Shown in pieces: positions 27,281-35,948 of a stretch of DNA of 64,000 nt. The stretch is from Seleniivibrio woodruffii. GTDB lineage: Bacteria > Chrysiogenota > Deferribacteres > Deferribacterales > Geovibrionaceae. Within the stretch, counting starts at the first letter, position 1; each line of letters starts with the position of its first letter. The stretch is taken from NCBI RefSeq assembly GCF_004339245.1, contig NZ_SMGG01000005.1:248001-312000 (forward strand), read 5' to 3'. The notes beneath the pieces are model-generated. The model did not search any database. It was not told the DNA's origin and worked only from the letters and a program-made list of their open reading frames with translations. Position numbers and translations under genes: made by a program.

Positions 27281-29704
27281 ATGCTCGGCAAGTACTTAAA
27301 CGAGAACAACATAGGGCGCATAAGCCTGATGAACATGGTTCTTGTGATTGTTATAATAACTGTTGCCATGATACTGTTCATCGCAAAACAGACAAGAAAC
27401 GAATACGAAACCGAGCGGTCACAGCTTGTCAAAAATTATATTGACTCCAAAAAGCAGGTGGTCAACGGCGAGCTGGACAGAATGTTCAATATGGTGGACT
27501 ACTACACCGGCAGGAACGAAGAGGTGCTCTCCGATGTGGTCAAAAACAGGGTGGACAAGATAGTCGAGCTCACCCGTTTCATAAGCGAAACCCTCAACAG
27601 ACAGGGCAAGCCGCAGCTCCTTAAATACGAACTCGCCGAATATATAACCAAATACAGCTCAAACGAAACACCGGGTAACATCTATGTGATAGACAGCACA
27701 GGAAACGTTATCTACCATCCCCTTTTCCCCAGAGGCACAAACCTGTTCAATCTGAAATCCCCTTACGGCTCATACCCCATCCGTTCCGAACTTGAAGCCG
27801 TTTCCGAGAAGGGCAAATTCGTCGACACAACAATGCAGTTTGAAAAGGACAGCTCCAGATTCATACAGCAGACCACATACATCCGCAAAATCCCCGGCAC
27901 AGACTGGTACGCCGGAGCGGCTTACAGCAGCTCAGAGCTGAAAGAGGTCGTTAAAAAACAAATGATGAAGCGGGTGGAGACAGTTCGCTTCGATAACTAC
28001 GGTCACTATTTCATAATCAACTCCGACGGGACAGGCATTGCGCTTCCCGGCAACTCCAAACAGGAAGGAAAACTGCTGACCGACATAGGCGATTCGGCAG
28101 GAGTCAAATTCTACAAAGAACTCATGTCAGGCTCCATAAAAGAGAACAATTTCTACCTGTTCCACAGTCAGAACTATACCGACTGGAACAAGGTTTCACA
28201 GGTTATATCAAGCTGCCGCATGATGGAACAGTGGGGCTGGCTGATGTGCGCTTCAGTGTCCATCGACGACCTGACGCCCATAATCAACGAAAGGAACGCC
28301 GCACTTAATGAGAAACTGAGCAGAAACACACGCTATTCCCTTATTCTGTTCATAATATCTGCCACTCTGGCCGCCGGCATATCATGGTATTTCTCAAGAC
28401 ACGTTCAGCTGATATTCTCCAAATATAAAAAAGATATGGAAAACAGAAACAAAGACCTCGAAGAGCTGAACATAGAGCTTACCAATCAGCTCTACACAGA
28501 TCACCTCACCGGACTGCCCAACCGGAACAAACTGGTTAGCGACCTTAACAATGTCAAAAATCCCATACTGATCCTGCTGAACATAGACTCATTCAAAAAG
28601 ATAAACGAGACCTACGGGTTTATCATAGGCGACTTCGTGCTCATAGACGTTGGCGAGCGCATAGCATCCTTCAGCACCGACGTACATATGGAATGCTATA
28701 AGTTCCACGGCAACGAATATGTGATTCTGGCGGATTCGGACATGGACAGGGAAGAACTGGACAGACTGCTTGAAAAGCTCAGCAGTCACCTTGATTTCAC
28801 TGTTAAATACGACGAACTGGAAATTGAAATAGACATAACCCTCACAGCGGGTGTGTCTGCGGAAAAAGGAAACGTTTTTGAAAAGGCCGGAATGGCAATG
28901 CGTCTGGCAGAGAAAAAGAAACAGCCGTTCATAATCTACGATTCCGCAATAGACATGGTGGATGAATACGAAAAGGATATCCGCTGGACGAAGATAGTCA
29001 AGCGCGCACTGAACGAGAACAACCTCGTTCCCTTCTATCAGCCCATCGCAAACTCCAGAACCGGCAAGGTGGAAAAGTTCGAATGTCTGGTGCGTATCAT
29101 AGACAACGGAGAGGTGATAACCCCCTTCCAGTTCCTTGATATCATTAAGAAAACAAAGCTGTATCAGCATATTACCAAACGGGTTATCACAAAATCGTTT
29201 GAGACCTTCGCAGACAACAACTTCATCTTCACCATAAACCTCTCTATTGAGGACATCATGGACGAGACCACAGCCAGATTCATTCTGGACACCCTCCACG
29301 CAAGCGGCATAGCTGAGCGGGTGGTGTTTGAACTTCTGGAATCCGAAGGCATTGAAAGCTTTGCGGTTGTTAACGACTTCATAAAAGAGCTTAAAAAGAC
29401 GGGAGCCATGGTGGCCATTGACGACTTCGGTTCAGGCTATTCAAACTTCGTCTACCTGTCCGAACTGAACGTTGATATCATCAAAATTGACGGCTCACTC
29501 ATAAAGAACATTGACCACGACAGACAATCCCAGATCATCGTGGAAACAATAATCAAATTCGCAAACCAGCTGAACATCAGAACCGTGGCTGAGTTTGTCC
29601 ACTCCGAAAGCGTCCGCAGAAAGGTCATCGACATGGGCATTGACTACATTCAGGGCTACCACGTCGGCAAACCCACAGCCAGCATCAAAGATTATCTGAA
29701 CTGA
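27281..29704 (+). CDS. Membrane Cache-GGDEF-EAL protein, probable c-di-GMP phosphodiesterase
   Basis: 807 residues. A transmembrane helix near residues 15-37, a periplasmic Cache-type sensor (about 45-335, with PLFPRGTNLFNLKSPYGSYPIR and KIPGTDWYAGAAYSS), a second helix near 350-370, then GGDEF and EAL domains. The GGDEF active site is degenerate (HGNEY), so cyclase activity is unlikely. The EAL domain has FECLVRI in place of ExL but keeps the catalytic Glu, INLSIED, AIDDFGSGYSN, KIDGSLI and ELLESE, so phosphodiesterase activity is likely. It is monocistronic. It may feed the LapD-like receptor at 61079. Confidence 0.85.
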   Translation: MLGKYLNENNIGRISLMNMVLVIVIITVAMILFIAKQTRNEYETERSQLVKNYIDSKKQVVNGELDRMFNMVDYYTGRNEEVLSDVVKNRVDKIVELTRFISETLNRQGKPQLLKYELAEYITKYSSNETPGNIYVIDSTGNVIYHPLFPRGTNLFNLKSPYGSYPIRSELEAVSEKGKFVDTTMQFEKDSSRFIQQTTYIRKIPGTDWYAGAAYSSSELKEVVKKQMMKRVETVRFDNYGHYFIINSDGTGIALPGNSKQEGKLLTDIGDSAGVKFYKELMSGSIKENNFYLFHSQNYTDWNKVSQVISSCRMMEQWGWLMCASVSIDDLTPIINERNAALNEKLSRNTRYSLILFIISATLAAGISWYFSRHVQLIFSKYKKDMENRNKDLEELNIELTNQLYTDHLTGLPNRNKLVSDLNNVKNPILILLNIDSFKKINETYGFIIGDFVLIDVGERIASFSTDVHMECYKFHGNEYVILADSDMDREELDRLLEKLSSHLDFTVKYDELEIEIDITLTAGVSAEKGNVFEKAGMAMRLAEKKKQPFIIYDSAIDMVDEYEKDIRWTKIVKRALNENNLVPFYQPIANSRTGKVEKFECLVRIIDNGEVITPFQFLDIIKKTKLYQHITKRVITKSFETFADNNFIFTINLSIEDIMDETTARFILDTLHASGIAERVVFELLESEGIESFAVVNDFIKELKKTGAMVAIDDFGSGYSNFVYLSELNVDIIKIDGSLIKNIDHDRQSQIIVETIIKFANQLNIRTVAEFVHSESVRRKVIDMGIDYIQGYHVGKPTASIKDYLN

Positions 29705-29741
29705 TAATAAGAACTCAGAGTGACGGCGTTTGTACAGCCTG

Positions 29742-29804
29742 CGTCATTCTGAACGCAGTGAAGAATCTCTCTGCAATGAGACTCTTCGCAAGCTCAGAGT
29801 GACG
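29742..29804. repeat. REP-like inverted repeat, family B copy 1
   Basis: CGTCATTCTGAACGCAGTGA ... AGAATCTC paired with GAGACTCTTCGC ... CTCAGAGTGACG, forming a long hairpin after the GGDEF-EAL gene. Related sequences are at 34427-34556, 51058-51089 and 54721-54763. Confidence 0.65.
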
Positions 29805-29829
29805 AAAAGCATTGTAAGCGACCGGAACT

Positions 29830-29948
29830 TGGTCGTTAGATGCAAGCAGTACAAGGAAGGGATTTAAAAAGGCTTTGAGCGTACACAGATGTACGTGATA
29901 AGGCTTTTTAAATCACTGACACCGTAATGCGCCGCATATAACGGCCAA
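29830..29948. repeat. Dispersed palindromic element, copy A4
   Basis: Ends TTGGTCGTTAGATGC and GCATATAACGGCCAA are inverted repeats; left module TTAGATGCAAGCAGTACAAG, core arms GATTTAAAAAGG / CTTTTTAAATC with a GTAC..GTAC loop region, right module CGTAATGCG. It lies between convergent genes, next to the lolA stop. Confidence 0.8.
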
Positions 29949-29950
29949 AA

Positions 29951-30544
29951 CTATTGATTGAAGATTTGTGTGTCTTTCGGGACACTGAGACTAAACACAC
30001 TCTCCGCAATCTCAGGATCCGCCTTAACGTTTGTCAGCAGAATGCTTGTGTTGTTGCCGTTCTGGTCTTTGGTGGTAATACCTGTGACCAGTCCGTTCTT
30101 AACTGTAAAGGTTATGGCGTTTATGCCGGAGTTTTTCACCGCAGGGGTAAGTGTCAGCCTGCCTGTTGATTCGTTATATGCTACGTTGAAATCCTTTTTC
30201 ATGTCTGCGGGGCTGAGCATCAGTCTCATGAAAGCGTTTGCTGTAGGGTCGAGCTTCTGCTTGATGAGCTGTTTTGTCTCGCTGTCGTAGAACTGCATCA
30301 TCTTTGTATCGAACAGATAGAACTGCCTGTAGGGTTTCTGGTAGTCCCAGAGAGCTTTTGTTCTGCTTTTGATATAGAGTCTGCCTGAATATGTATCTGC
30401 TCCGAAACCCTCCAGCTCAGTTTTCTGGGTGAAGTCGGCGGAATAGCTCTTTATTTTGTCAAGCTGTGCCAGCACATCCGCAACGGAATCCGCATAGCAC
30501 ACAGCTGAAATCATCATTACCATAATAAAGATCAACTTTTTCAT
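29951..30544 (-). CDS. lolA: Outer-membrane lipoprotein carrier protein LolA
   Basis: 197 residues with a signal peptide (MKKLIFIMVMMISAVCYA) and the LolA fold markers: KIKSYSADFTQKTELEGFGADTYSGRLYIKSRTKALWDYQKPYRQFYLFD, then LSPADMKKDF and a repetitive beta C-terminus. It ferries lipoproteins across the periplasm from LolCDE to LolB. AAGGAG precedes the ATG by seven bases. LolB and LolCDE are not in the window. Confidence 0.85.
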   Translation of the reverse strand: MKKLIFIMVMMISAVCYADSVADVLAQLDKIKSYSADFTQKTELEGFGADTYSGRLYIKSRTKALWDYQKPYRQFYLFDTKMMQFYDSETKQLIKQKLDPTANAFMRLMLSPADMKKDFNVAYNESTGRLTLTPAVKNSGINAITFTVKNGLVTGITTKDQNGNNTSILLTNVKADPEIAESVFSLSVPKDTQIFNQ

Positions 30545-30567
30545 AATAAGCTCCTTTAACTATATAG

Positions 30568-30596
30568 AATATATAACCAAACTTTAGTTCTGTAAA
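30568..30596 (-). promoter_or_regulatory. Probable sigma-70 promoter of lolA
   Basis: Minus-strand TTTACA, 17-base spacer, TATATT, about 24 bases before the lolA ATG. Confidence 0.5.
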
Positions 30597-30751
30597 GACA
30601 ATAAGACTTTTTATCCATAGGATATTTTTAGTCATATTATCAATATTATACAAAATTAAAGTATGGCATTATTATATTATTCAATATGCATACCAAAATA
30701 ATTATAAACCATTGTGTTAAATTGAATTTTGATATCATATGCAAATAAAAA

Positions 30752-30768
30752 GTGTATACAATATACAA
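30752..30768 (+). promoter_or_regulatory. Palindromic operator-like site upstream of pyc (TCA motif)
   Basis: GTGTATACAATATACAA shares GTATAC-N3-ATACA with sites at the acnB (53768-53784) and icd (49447-49463) promoters. It lies about 52 bases before the pyc -35 box. The 335-base lolA-pyc divergent region is otherwise AT-rich and holds no gene. Confidence 0.55.
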
Positions 30769-30819
30769 ACCAAACGCTTATTCATCCCAAAACTACTGCT
30801 AATAGCCGATTTTATACTA

Positions 30820-30846
30820 TTGACAATTTAGATATGCTGTTATAAT
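30820..30846 (+). promoter_or_regulatory. Sigma-70 promoter of pyc
   Basis: Perfect TTGACA and perfect TATAAT with a 15-base spacer (shorter than the ideal 17), 33 bases before the pyc ATG. Confidence 0.55.
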
Positions 30847-30879
30847 ATCCGAAAATAAGGACACCAACGGGGAGCTAAT

Positions 30880-33800
30880 ATGAGAATTAAAAAACTTATG
30901 TCTGCCAACAGGGGCGAAATCGCCATCCGCACCTTCAGAGCCTGCACCGAGCTGGGAATCCGCACGGTTGCAGTCTATTCCGATGAGGACAAATACTCTC
31001 TGCACAGATACAAGGCGGACGAAGCCTACCTGATAGGCAAAGGTCTTGACCCCGTTGCAGCCTACCTTAACATGGACGAGATAATCCAACTGGCCATCCA
31101 CAAAAAAATCGACGCAATCCACCCCGGATACGGATTTCTCTCCGAAAACGCAGTCTTTGCCGCAAAATGCAGGGAAGCGGGCATAATTTTTGTCGGCCCC
31201 TCACCTGAAACAATTGAGATGTTCGGCGACAAAAAGAACGCCAAAACACTGGCAAAGGAGTGCGGAATCCCCGTTATCGAAGGTTCCGCAGGAATAGTCC
31301 CCACCCTGAAAGAAGCCCTTGCAACATCCGAAGCAATCGGCTATCCCGTTCTGCTCAAGGCAGTTGCCGGAGGCGGCGGACGCGGGATAAGAGTGGCTTT
31401 CAACCCCAAAGACGTTGAAGACAACTTCGAATCCGCCAGAAGCGAAGCCCTTAAGGCGTTCGGCAACGGCGATGTCATAATAGAAAAATATATCGAACAG
31501 CCCAAACACATAGAAGTTCAGCTGATGGCCGACAAACACGGAAACATCGTGCACCTCTTCGAGCGTGACTGCTCAATCCAGAGACGTCACCAGAAGCTCA
31601 TTGAGATCGCCCCTTCGGTCAACGTCGCCCAGAAGACACTGGACAGAATGTACGAAGCGGCAATAGCCATAGGCAAGCGTTCAAACCTCATAAACGCCGC
31701 CACCGTAGAGTTTCTCGTAGACAAGAATCAGGACTTCTACTTCCTTGAGGTCAACCCCAGACTTCAGGTCGAACACACCATAACAGAAAACATCACCGGA
31801 ATAGATATAGTCCAGTCACAGATATTCGTAAGCTCAGGCGAACCCCTGAGCACAGCAAACACCGACATGGCCTCTCAGGAGACCATCCGCAAAAACGGAT
31901 ATTCCATCCAGTGCCGTGTCACCACTGAAGACCCCGAAAACAACTTTTTCCCCGACACAGGGGAGATCGAAGCATACAGAGTCGCCACTGGGTTCGGCGT
32001 GCGGTTGGATGCCGGAAATGGTTTTGCAAACGCCAAAATATCACCTCACTATGACTCCCTCTTGGTGAAGGTGTCCACCCACGCCCACTCATTTCAGCAG
32101 TCGGCGATGAAAATGACCCGTGCCCTGAGCGAATTCCGCATCAGAGGCGTAAAGACCAACATCCCCTTCCTTATGAAGGTGCTGACCCACAGCACGTTTA
32201 TTGACGGCAAGGCATCGACAACCTTTGTCGATTCGTCCAAAGAACTTTTCGAATTCAAAAAACCCATGGACAGGGCATCAAAATCCCTGAAATTCCTTGC
32301 AAACAATATAGTTAACAACCCCTCAGGCTCAACACTGAGCAGAAGCATGGTTCTTCCGGCCATCAACCCGCCGCAGGTTCCCTTCGGAACCCCCATGCCC
32401 ACAGGAACAAAAGATATCCTGAACCGCAAAGGGGTTGAAGGCGTGCTGAAACACCTGCGCACATCAAAAGAAGCTCTGTTCACCGACACAACATTCCGAG
32501 ATGCCCACCAGTCACTTCTGGCCACCCGCCTGCGCACAAAGGATATGCTTGAGATAGCAGACCTTTACGCACACAACATGAGCGGACTCTTCTCTATGGA
32601 GATGTGGGGCGGAGCAACCTATGACGTGTCCTACAGATTCCTGAAAGAATCCCCGTGGGACAGGCTGGCACAGCTTCGTGAGCGTATCCCGAACATTCTG
32701 TTCCAGATGCTTCTGCGTGCGTCAAACGCAGTGGGCTACACAAACTACCCCGACAACGTGGTCAAACAGTTCATAAAACTGGCCTGCGAGAACGGAATGG
32801 ACGTGTTCCGCATCTTCGACTGCTTCAACTGGACAGACCAGATGAAACCCGCCATCGAAGAGGTTAAGAAGCACGGACGCATTGCCGAGGCGGCAATCTG
32901 CTACACCGGCGACATCACCGACCCCAAACGCACCAAATATTCACTTAAATATTACACATCTCTTGCTAAAGAACTTTCCGAAGCCGGAACTGACATAATA
33001 GGCATCAAAGACATGGCAGGACTGCTGAAACCCTATGCGGCCAAGGCGCTCATAAAGGCCATTAAGGAAGAGACAGGCATGCCCGTCCACTTCCACACCC
33101 ACAACACCAGCGGAAACGCCGAAGCGGCGGCTCTGATGGCTTTTGAGGCGGGTGCGGACATTATCGATGCGGCGGTCAGCTCAATGAGCGGACTCACCAG
33201 TCAACCCAGCATGAACTCCATCATGGCGGCTCTGGACGGTCAGCCCAAATCATCTTCACTCAGCAAAGACACCACCCAGCAGGTATCCGACTATTTCGAC
33301 AGGGTGCGCAGATACTACTTCCCGTTCGAATCAGGGCTGAAAGCCTCCACAGCAGAGGTTTACATCCATGAGATACCCGGCGGCCAGTATTCGAACCTGA
33401 TAGTTCAAGTAGAGGCCATGGGGCTCATCGACAGATGGGAAGAGGTTCGCAAGATGTACACAGCGGTGAATGCCGAGCTGGGCGACATCATAAAAGTAAC
33501 CCCATCCTCCAAAGTTGTTGGCGACCTTGCGCTGTTCCTTGTCCGCAACAATCTGACAGTGGACGACATCTACACCAAAGGGGACACGCTTAACTTCCCC
33601 GATTCGGTGGTCTCATTCTTCAAAGGAATGCTCGGCCAGCCCTACGGCGGATTTCCCAAAGAGCTTCAGCGCATAGTCCTTAAGGGCGAAAAACCTCTGG
33701 AGTGCCGCCCCGGCGACCTCCTTGAGCCTTACGATTTCGAAGCGATGCACGGCGAACTTAAAGCCAAATTCGGCAGAGAGTTCACCGCCGAAGAGCAGAT

Positions 33801-34314
33801 ATCAAACGCTCTGTGTCCGGCTGTGTTCAAAGAATATGTAATGTTCGCAAACGAATACGGCGATGCCTCCATTTTCGACACGAGAGCTTTCTTTTATCCC
33901 ATGCATCAGGAAGAGGAGATCGAGGTCGACATAGAAGAGGGAAAAACACTCATCATCAGATATATAAACATCAGCGAACCGGACGAAAAGGGACGCAGAA
34001 AAGTATATTTCGAACTGAACGGCCAGCCCCGCTCGGTCACAGTTAAAGACGAAAAGCTGTCTTCGGTGATAAAGTCCAACGCCAAAGGGGACATATCAGA
34101 CCCGAAAGACGTATGCGCAACCATGCCCGGCAAGATAACCAAAATGAACGTGAAGAAGGGCGACAGTGTTAAGAAAGGTGATATCCTGCTCATCACAGAA
34201 GCCATGAAGATGGAAACCAAGATTGCGGCAGCCATCGATGCTGAGGTGGGAGATATCCTGCTTCAGGAAGGGGACAAAATAGAGTCGGGCGATCTGCTCA
34301 TCCGCCTGACCTGA
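30880..34314 (+). CDS. pyc: Pyruvate carboxylase, single-chain
   Basis: 1144 residues, the usual length for single-chain Pyc. Biotin carboxylase domain (residues 1 to about 450: IHPGYGFLSENA, the GGGGRGIR ATP-grasp loop, LEVNPRLQVEHT), carboxyltransferase domain (from about 535: FTDTTFRDAHQSLLATRLRT, GIKDMAGLLKP, PVHFHTHNTSG), the linking tetramerisation segment, and the C-terminal biotinyl domain with the biotin-accepting Lys in EAMKMET. It makes oxaloacetate from pyruvate, bicarbonate and ATP, filling the TCA pool formed by the genes at 40847-58019. The ribosome site is GGGGAGC. It has its own promoter, an upstream operator-like palindrome and a terminator. Confidence 0.97.
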   Translation: MRIKKLMSANRGEIAIRTFRACTELGIRTVAVYSDEDKYSLHRYKADEAYLIGKGLDPVAAYLNMDEIIQLAIHKKIDAIHPGYGFLSENAVFAAKCREAGIIFVGPSPETIEMFGDKKNAKTLAKECGIPVIEGSAGIVPTLKEALATSEAIGYPVLLKAVAGGGGRGIRVAFNPKDVEDNFESARSEALKAFGNGDVIIEKYIEQPKHIEVQLMADKHGNIVHLFERDCSIQRRHQKLIEIAPSVNVAQKTLDRMYEAAIAIGKRSNLINAATVEFLVDKNQDFYFLEVNPRLQVEHTITENITGIDIVQSQIFVSSGEPLSTANTDMASQETIRKNGYSIQCRVTTEDPENNFFPDTGEIEAYRVATGFGVRLDAGNGFANAKISPHYDSLLVKVSTHAHSFQQSAMKMTRALSEFRIRGVKTNIPFLMKVLTHSTFIDGKASTTFVDSSKELFEFKKPMDRASKSLKFLANNIVNNPSGSTLSRSMVLPAINPPQVPFGTPMPTGTKDILNRKGVEGVLKHLRTSKEALFTDTTFRDAHQSLLATRLRTKDMLEIADLYAHNMSGLFSMEMWGGATYDVSYRFLKESPWDRLAQLRERIPNILFQMLLRASNAVGYTNYPDNVVKQFIKLACENGMDVFRIFDCFNWTDQMKPAIEEVKKHGRIAEAAICYTGDITDPKRTKYSLKYYTSLAKELSEAGTDIIGIKDMAGLLKPYAAKALIKAIKEETGMPVHFHTHNTSGNAEAAALMAFEAGADIIDAAVSSMSGLTSQPSMNSIMAALDGQPKSSSLSKDTTQQVSDYFDRVRRYYFPFESGLKASTAEVYIHEIPGGQYSNLIVQVEAMGLIDRWEEVRKMYTAVNAELGDIIKVTPSSKVVGDLALFLVRNNLTVDDIYTKGDTLNFPDSVVSFFKGMLGQPYGGFPKELQRIVLKGEKPLECRPGDLLEPYDFEAMHGELKAKFGREFTAEEQISNALCPAVFKEYVMFANEYGDASIFDTRAFFYPMHQEEEIEVDIEEGKTLIIRYINISEPDEKGRRKVYFELNGQPRSVTVKDEKLSSVIKSNAKGDISDPKDVCATMPGKITKMNVKKGDSVKKGDILLITEAMKMETKIAAAIDAEVGDILLQEGDKIESGDLLIRLT

Positions 34315-34356
34315 TAACTGCAACTGCTCAAACAGAAGCCGCAAGTTTTTTATAGG

Positions 34357-34385
34357 AAAGCCCGTCAGAAGTGACGGGCTTTTTC
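34357..34385 (+). terminator. Rho-independent terminator after pyc
   Basis: AGCCCGTCA / TGACGGGCT perfect stem with a four-base loop and a T run, 43 bases past the stop. Confidence 0.9.
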
Positions 34386-34426
34386 ATTTTTTCCGTCATT
34401 CTATTTGACAATTAATTATAAATAGA

Positions 34427-34556
34427 CTCATACAGCCTTCGGCTAGCGAGGTAAAACGAAGAATCTAATCATGAGACCCTTCGCATCCGCTCAGGGTGAC
34501 TCTATTTTTCCGTCATTCTGAACCCGAAGGGTGAAGAATCTCACCAACGAAGAGCT
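34427..34556. repeat. REP-like inverted repeats, family B copy 2 (two units)
   Basis: Two related units, one with CGAAGAATCTAATCATGAGA .. CTCAGGGTGAC and one with CGTCATTCTGAAC .. GTGAAGAATCTC, in the gap between the convergent pyc and beta-barrel genes. Confidence 0.6.
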
Positions 34557-34564
34557 TACGACAC

Positions 34565-34590
34565 AAAAAAGCCCGTCTTTTGACGGGCTT
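34565..34590 (-). terminator. Rho-independent terminator after the beta-barrel gene
   Basis: GCCCGTC / GACGGGC stem with a short loop and six T on the minus strand, 12 bases after the stop at 34602. Confidence 0.85.
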
Positions 34591-34601
34591 TTGACACATG
34601 C

Positions 34602-35843
34602 TTAGAATGACCAGCCTAAGTTGAACGTAAATCCGTCCGCATCATCAGCAGTCATATAGGTTACACCGCCTCTGAGACTGCTCAGATAGCCTTTTGTTTT
34701 GCCGCCCTTCTCCTTAACGGTCACTTTTGTGAATCCGTATGAGAAGCCTATTTCATTGTACTGGTCAATATACAGATCGGAGCCGAAATATCTTGTGTCG
34801 GTAACAAACAGTTCCAGCGATGTGGTTTTTGCCTCGCCGAAGGGCAGAGAAAGCCTGAGACCGTTGCGCAGAACCGTGTTTTTGATATCGGGGTCGATAT
34901 CGTAGTCATCCCTTGAGAAGGGGATTGTTTTATAATAACCCGCCATGTTGCCCAGTGTCAGGTCATATTTGCTGACGTGGAAAACATATGAGCTGGTGAG
35001 TGAACCTGAAACTATCTGTCCCACTGAGCCGAGATCTATTGAACCCACTGCGCCGTAGCCGATAGCAGGAGTGAGTCTCCAGTCGTCGTTGACCTGATAT
35101 CCCAGAGCAATTCCGAGGCCGAGGTTGTATGCAGTTGAATCCTCAACCGTCACCTGCGACATGGGGAGTCTGATCGCCAGAGAGTTCTTTGAGCCGTTGA
35201 AACGGATGGTATATGCCAGAGGCAGAGCATATTCCTTGCTCTTAACGCCGTTGACAGTGTAGTTGCTGTATTTTGCGAACACGGAGATCAGGTTTGCGTT
35301 CAGCTCGGGAGCCTGCTGTGCGTTGATCTCTATCACACTTGCTTCGGGGCTGACAGCCATGTCATAGTCCATGGACGACATACGGCTCATCAGAGACGAA
35401 GGGTTGCCTGCGATTGGGTCTGAGGGGGTGTCGGACGCCAGTTTCTGCATAACTTTTGTCAGTGCGCTCTGTCCGTCCTTCTTAAACCAGTCTTCGAGCT
35501 TATCGGAGCTTTCGTCCCTGTCTGCGCCGTCAAATTCCTCGTAAACACCGGCGGAAGGGATGCTCAGAATATACTTGTTAGAGTTGGGGGCAATGGTGAG
35601 TGTTGCGGGCAGACCTCTGAAATTGATGGTGAGGTCGGCTCCGGAAGTATTCTCATCGAATCCGGGAAAATAGGGAGATATCTTTTCCACATCGAAGTTA
35701 TCGAAAAGATCCTCAACTTTTGAGAAGTTAAGACTGTAGGAATCGCCTCCCGATTCCACTGTGAGGTCAAACAGTCCTGCAAAGGCCGAAAAAGGCAGCA
35801 TAAGCGTTAATGCCGCAGCTAATATCAGTTTTCTAACCGACAT
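34602..35843 (-). CDS. Outer-membrane beta-barrel-type protein of unknown function
   Basis: 413 residues. Signal peptide MSVRKLILAAALTLMLPFSAFA, then a soluble-looking N-terminal half (residues about 23-190, Ser/Asp-rich) and a C-terminal half (about 200-413) of alternating amphipathic strands (GLGIALGYQVNDDWRLTPAIGYG, GSLTSSYVFHVSKYDLTLGN) ending in FNLGWSF, the C-terminal Phe typical of BAM substrates. I do not recognise a named family. It is monocistronic, with AGGAGG before the ATG and its own terminator. Confidence 0.7.
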   Translation of the reverse strand: MSVRKLILAAALTLMLPFSAFAGLFDLTVESGGDSYSLNFSKVEDLFDNFDVEKISPYFPGFDENTSGADLTINFRGLPATLTIAPNSNKYILSIPSAGVYEEFDGADRDESSDKLEDWFKKDGQSALTKVMQKLASDTPSDPIAGNPSSLMSRMSSMDYDMAVSPEASVIEINAQQAPELNANLISVFAKYSNYTVNGVKSKEYALPLAYTIRFNGSKNSLAIRLPMSQVTVEDSTAYNLGLGIALGYQVNDDWRLTPAIGYGAVGSIDLGSVGQIVSGSLTSSYVFHVSKYDLTLGNMAGYYKTIPFSRDDYDIDPDIKNTVLRNGLRLSLPFGEAKTTSLELFVTDTRYFGSDLYIDQYNEIGFSYGFTKVTVKEKGGKTKGYLSSLRGGVTYMTADDADGFTFNLGWSF

Positions 35844-35948
35844 ACTATCCTCCTGTTATGGTTCTCCATAATTTTACCACAACACAAGGGATTATCAAAT
35901 GCCACTGAAAATATAACACACGGGGATTAAAAGGATATATTGTTGAAA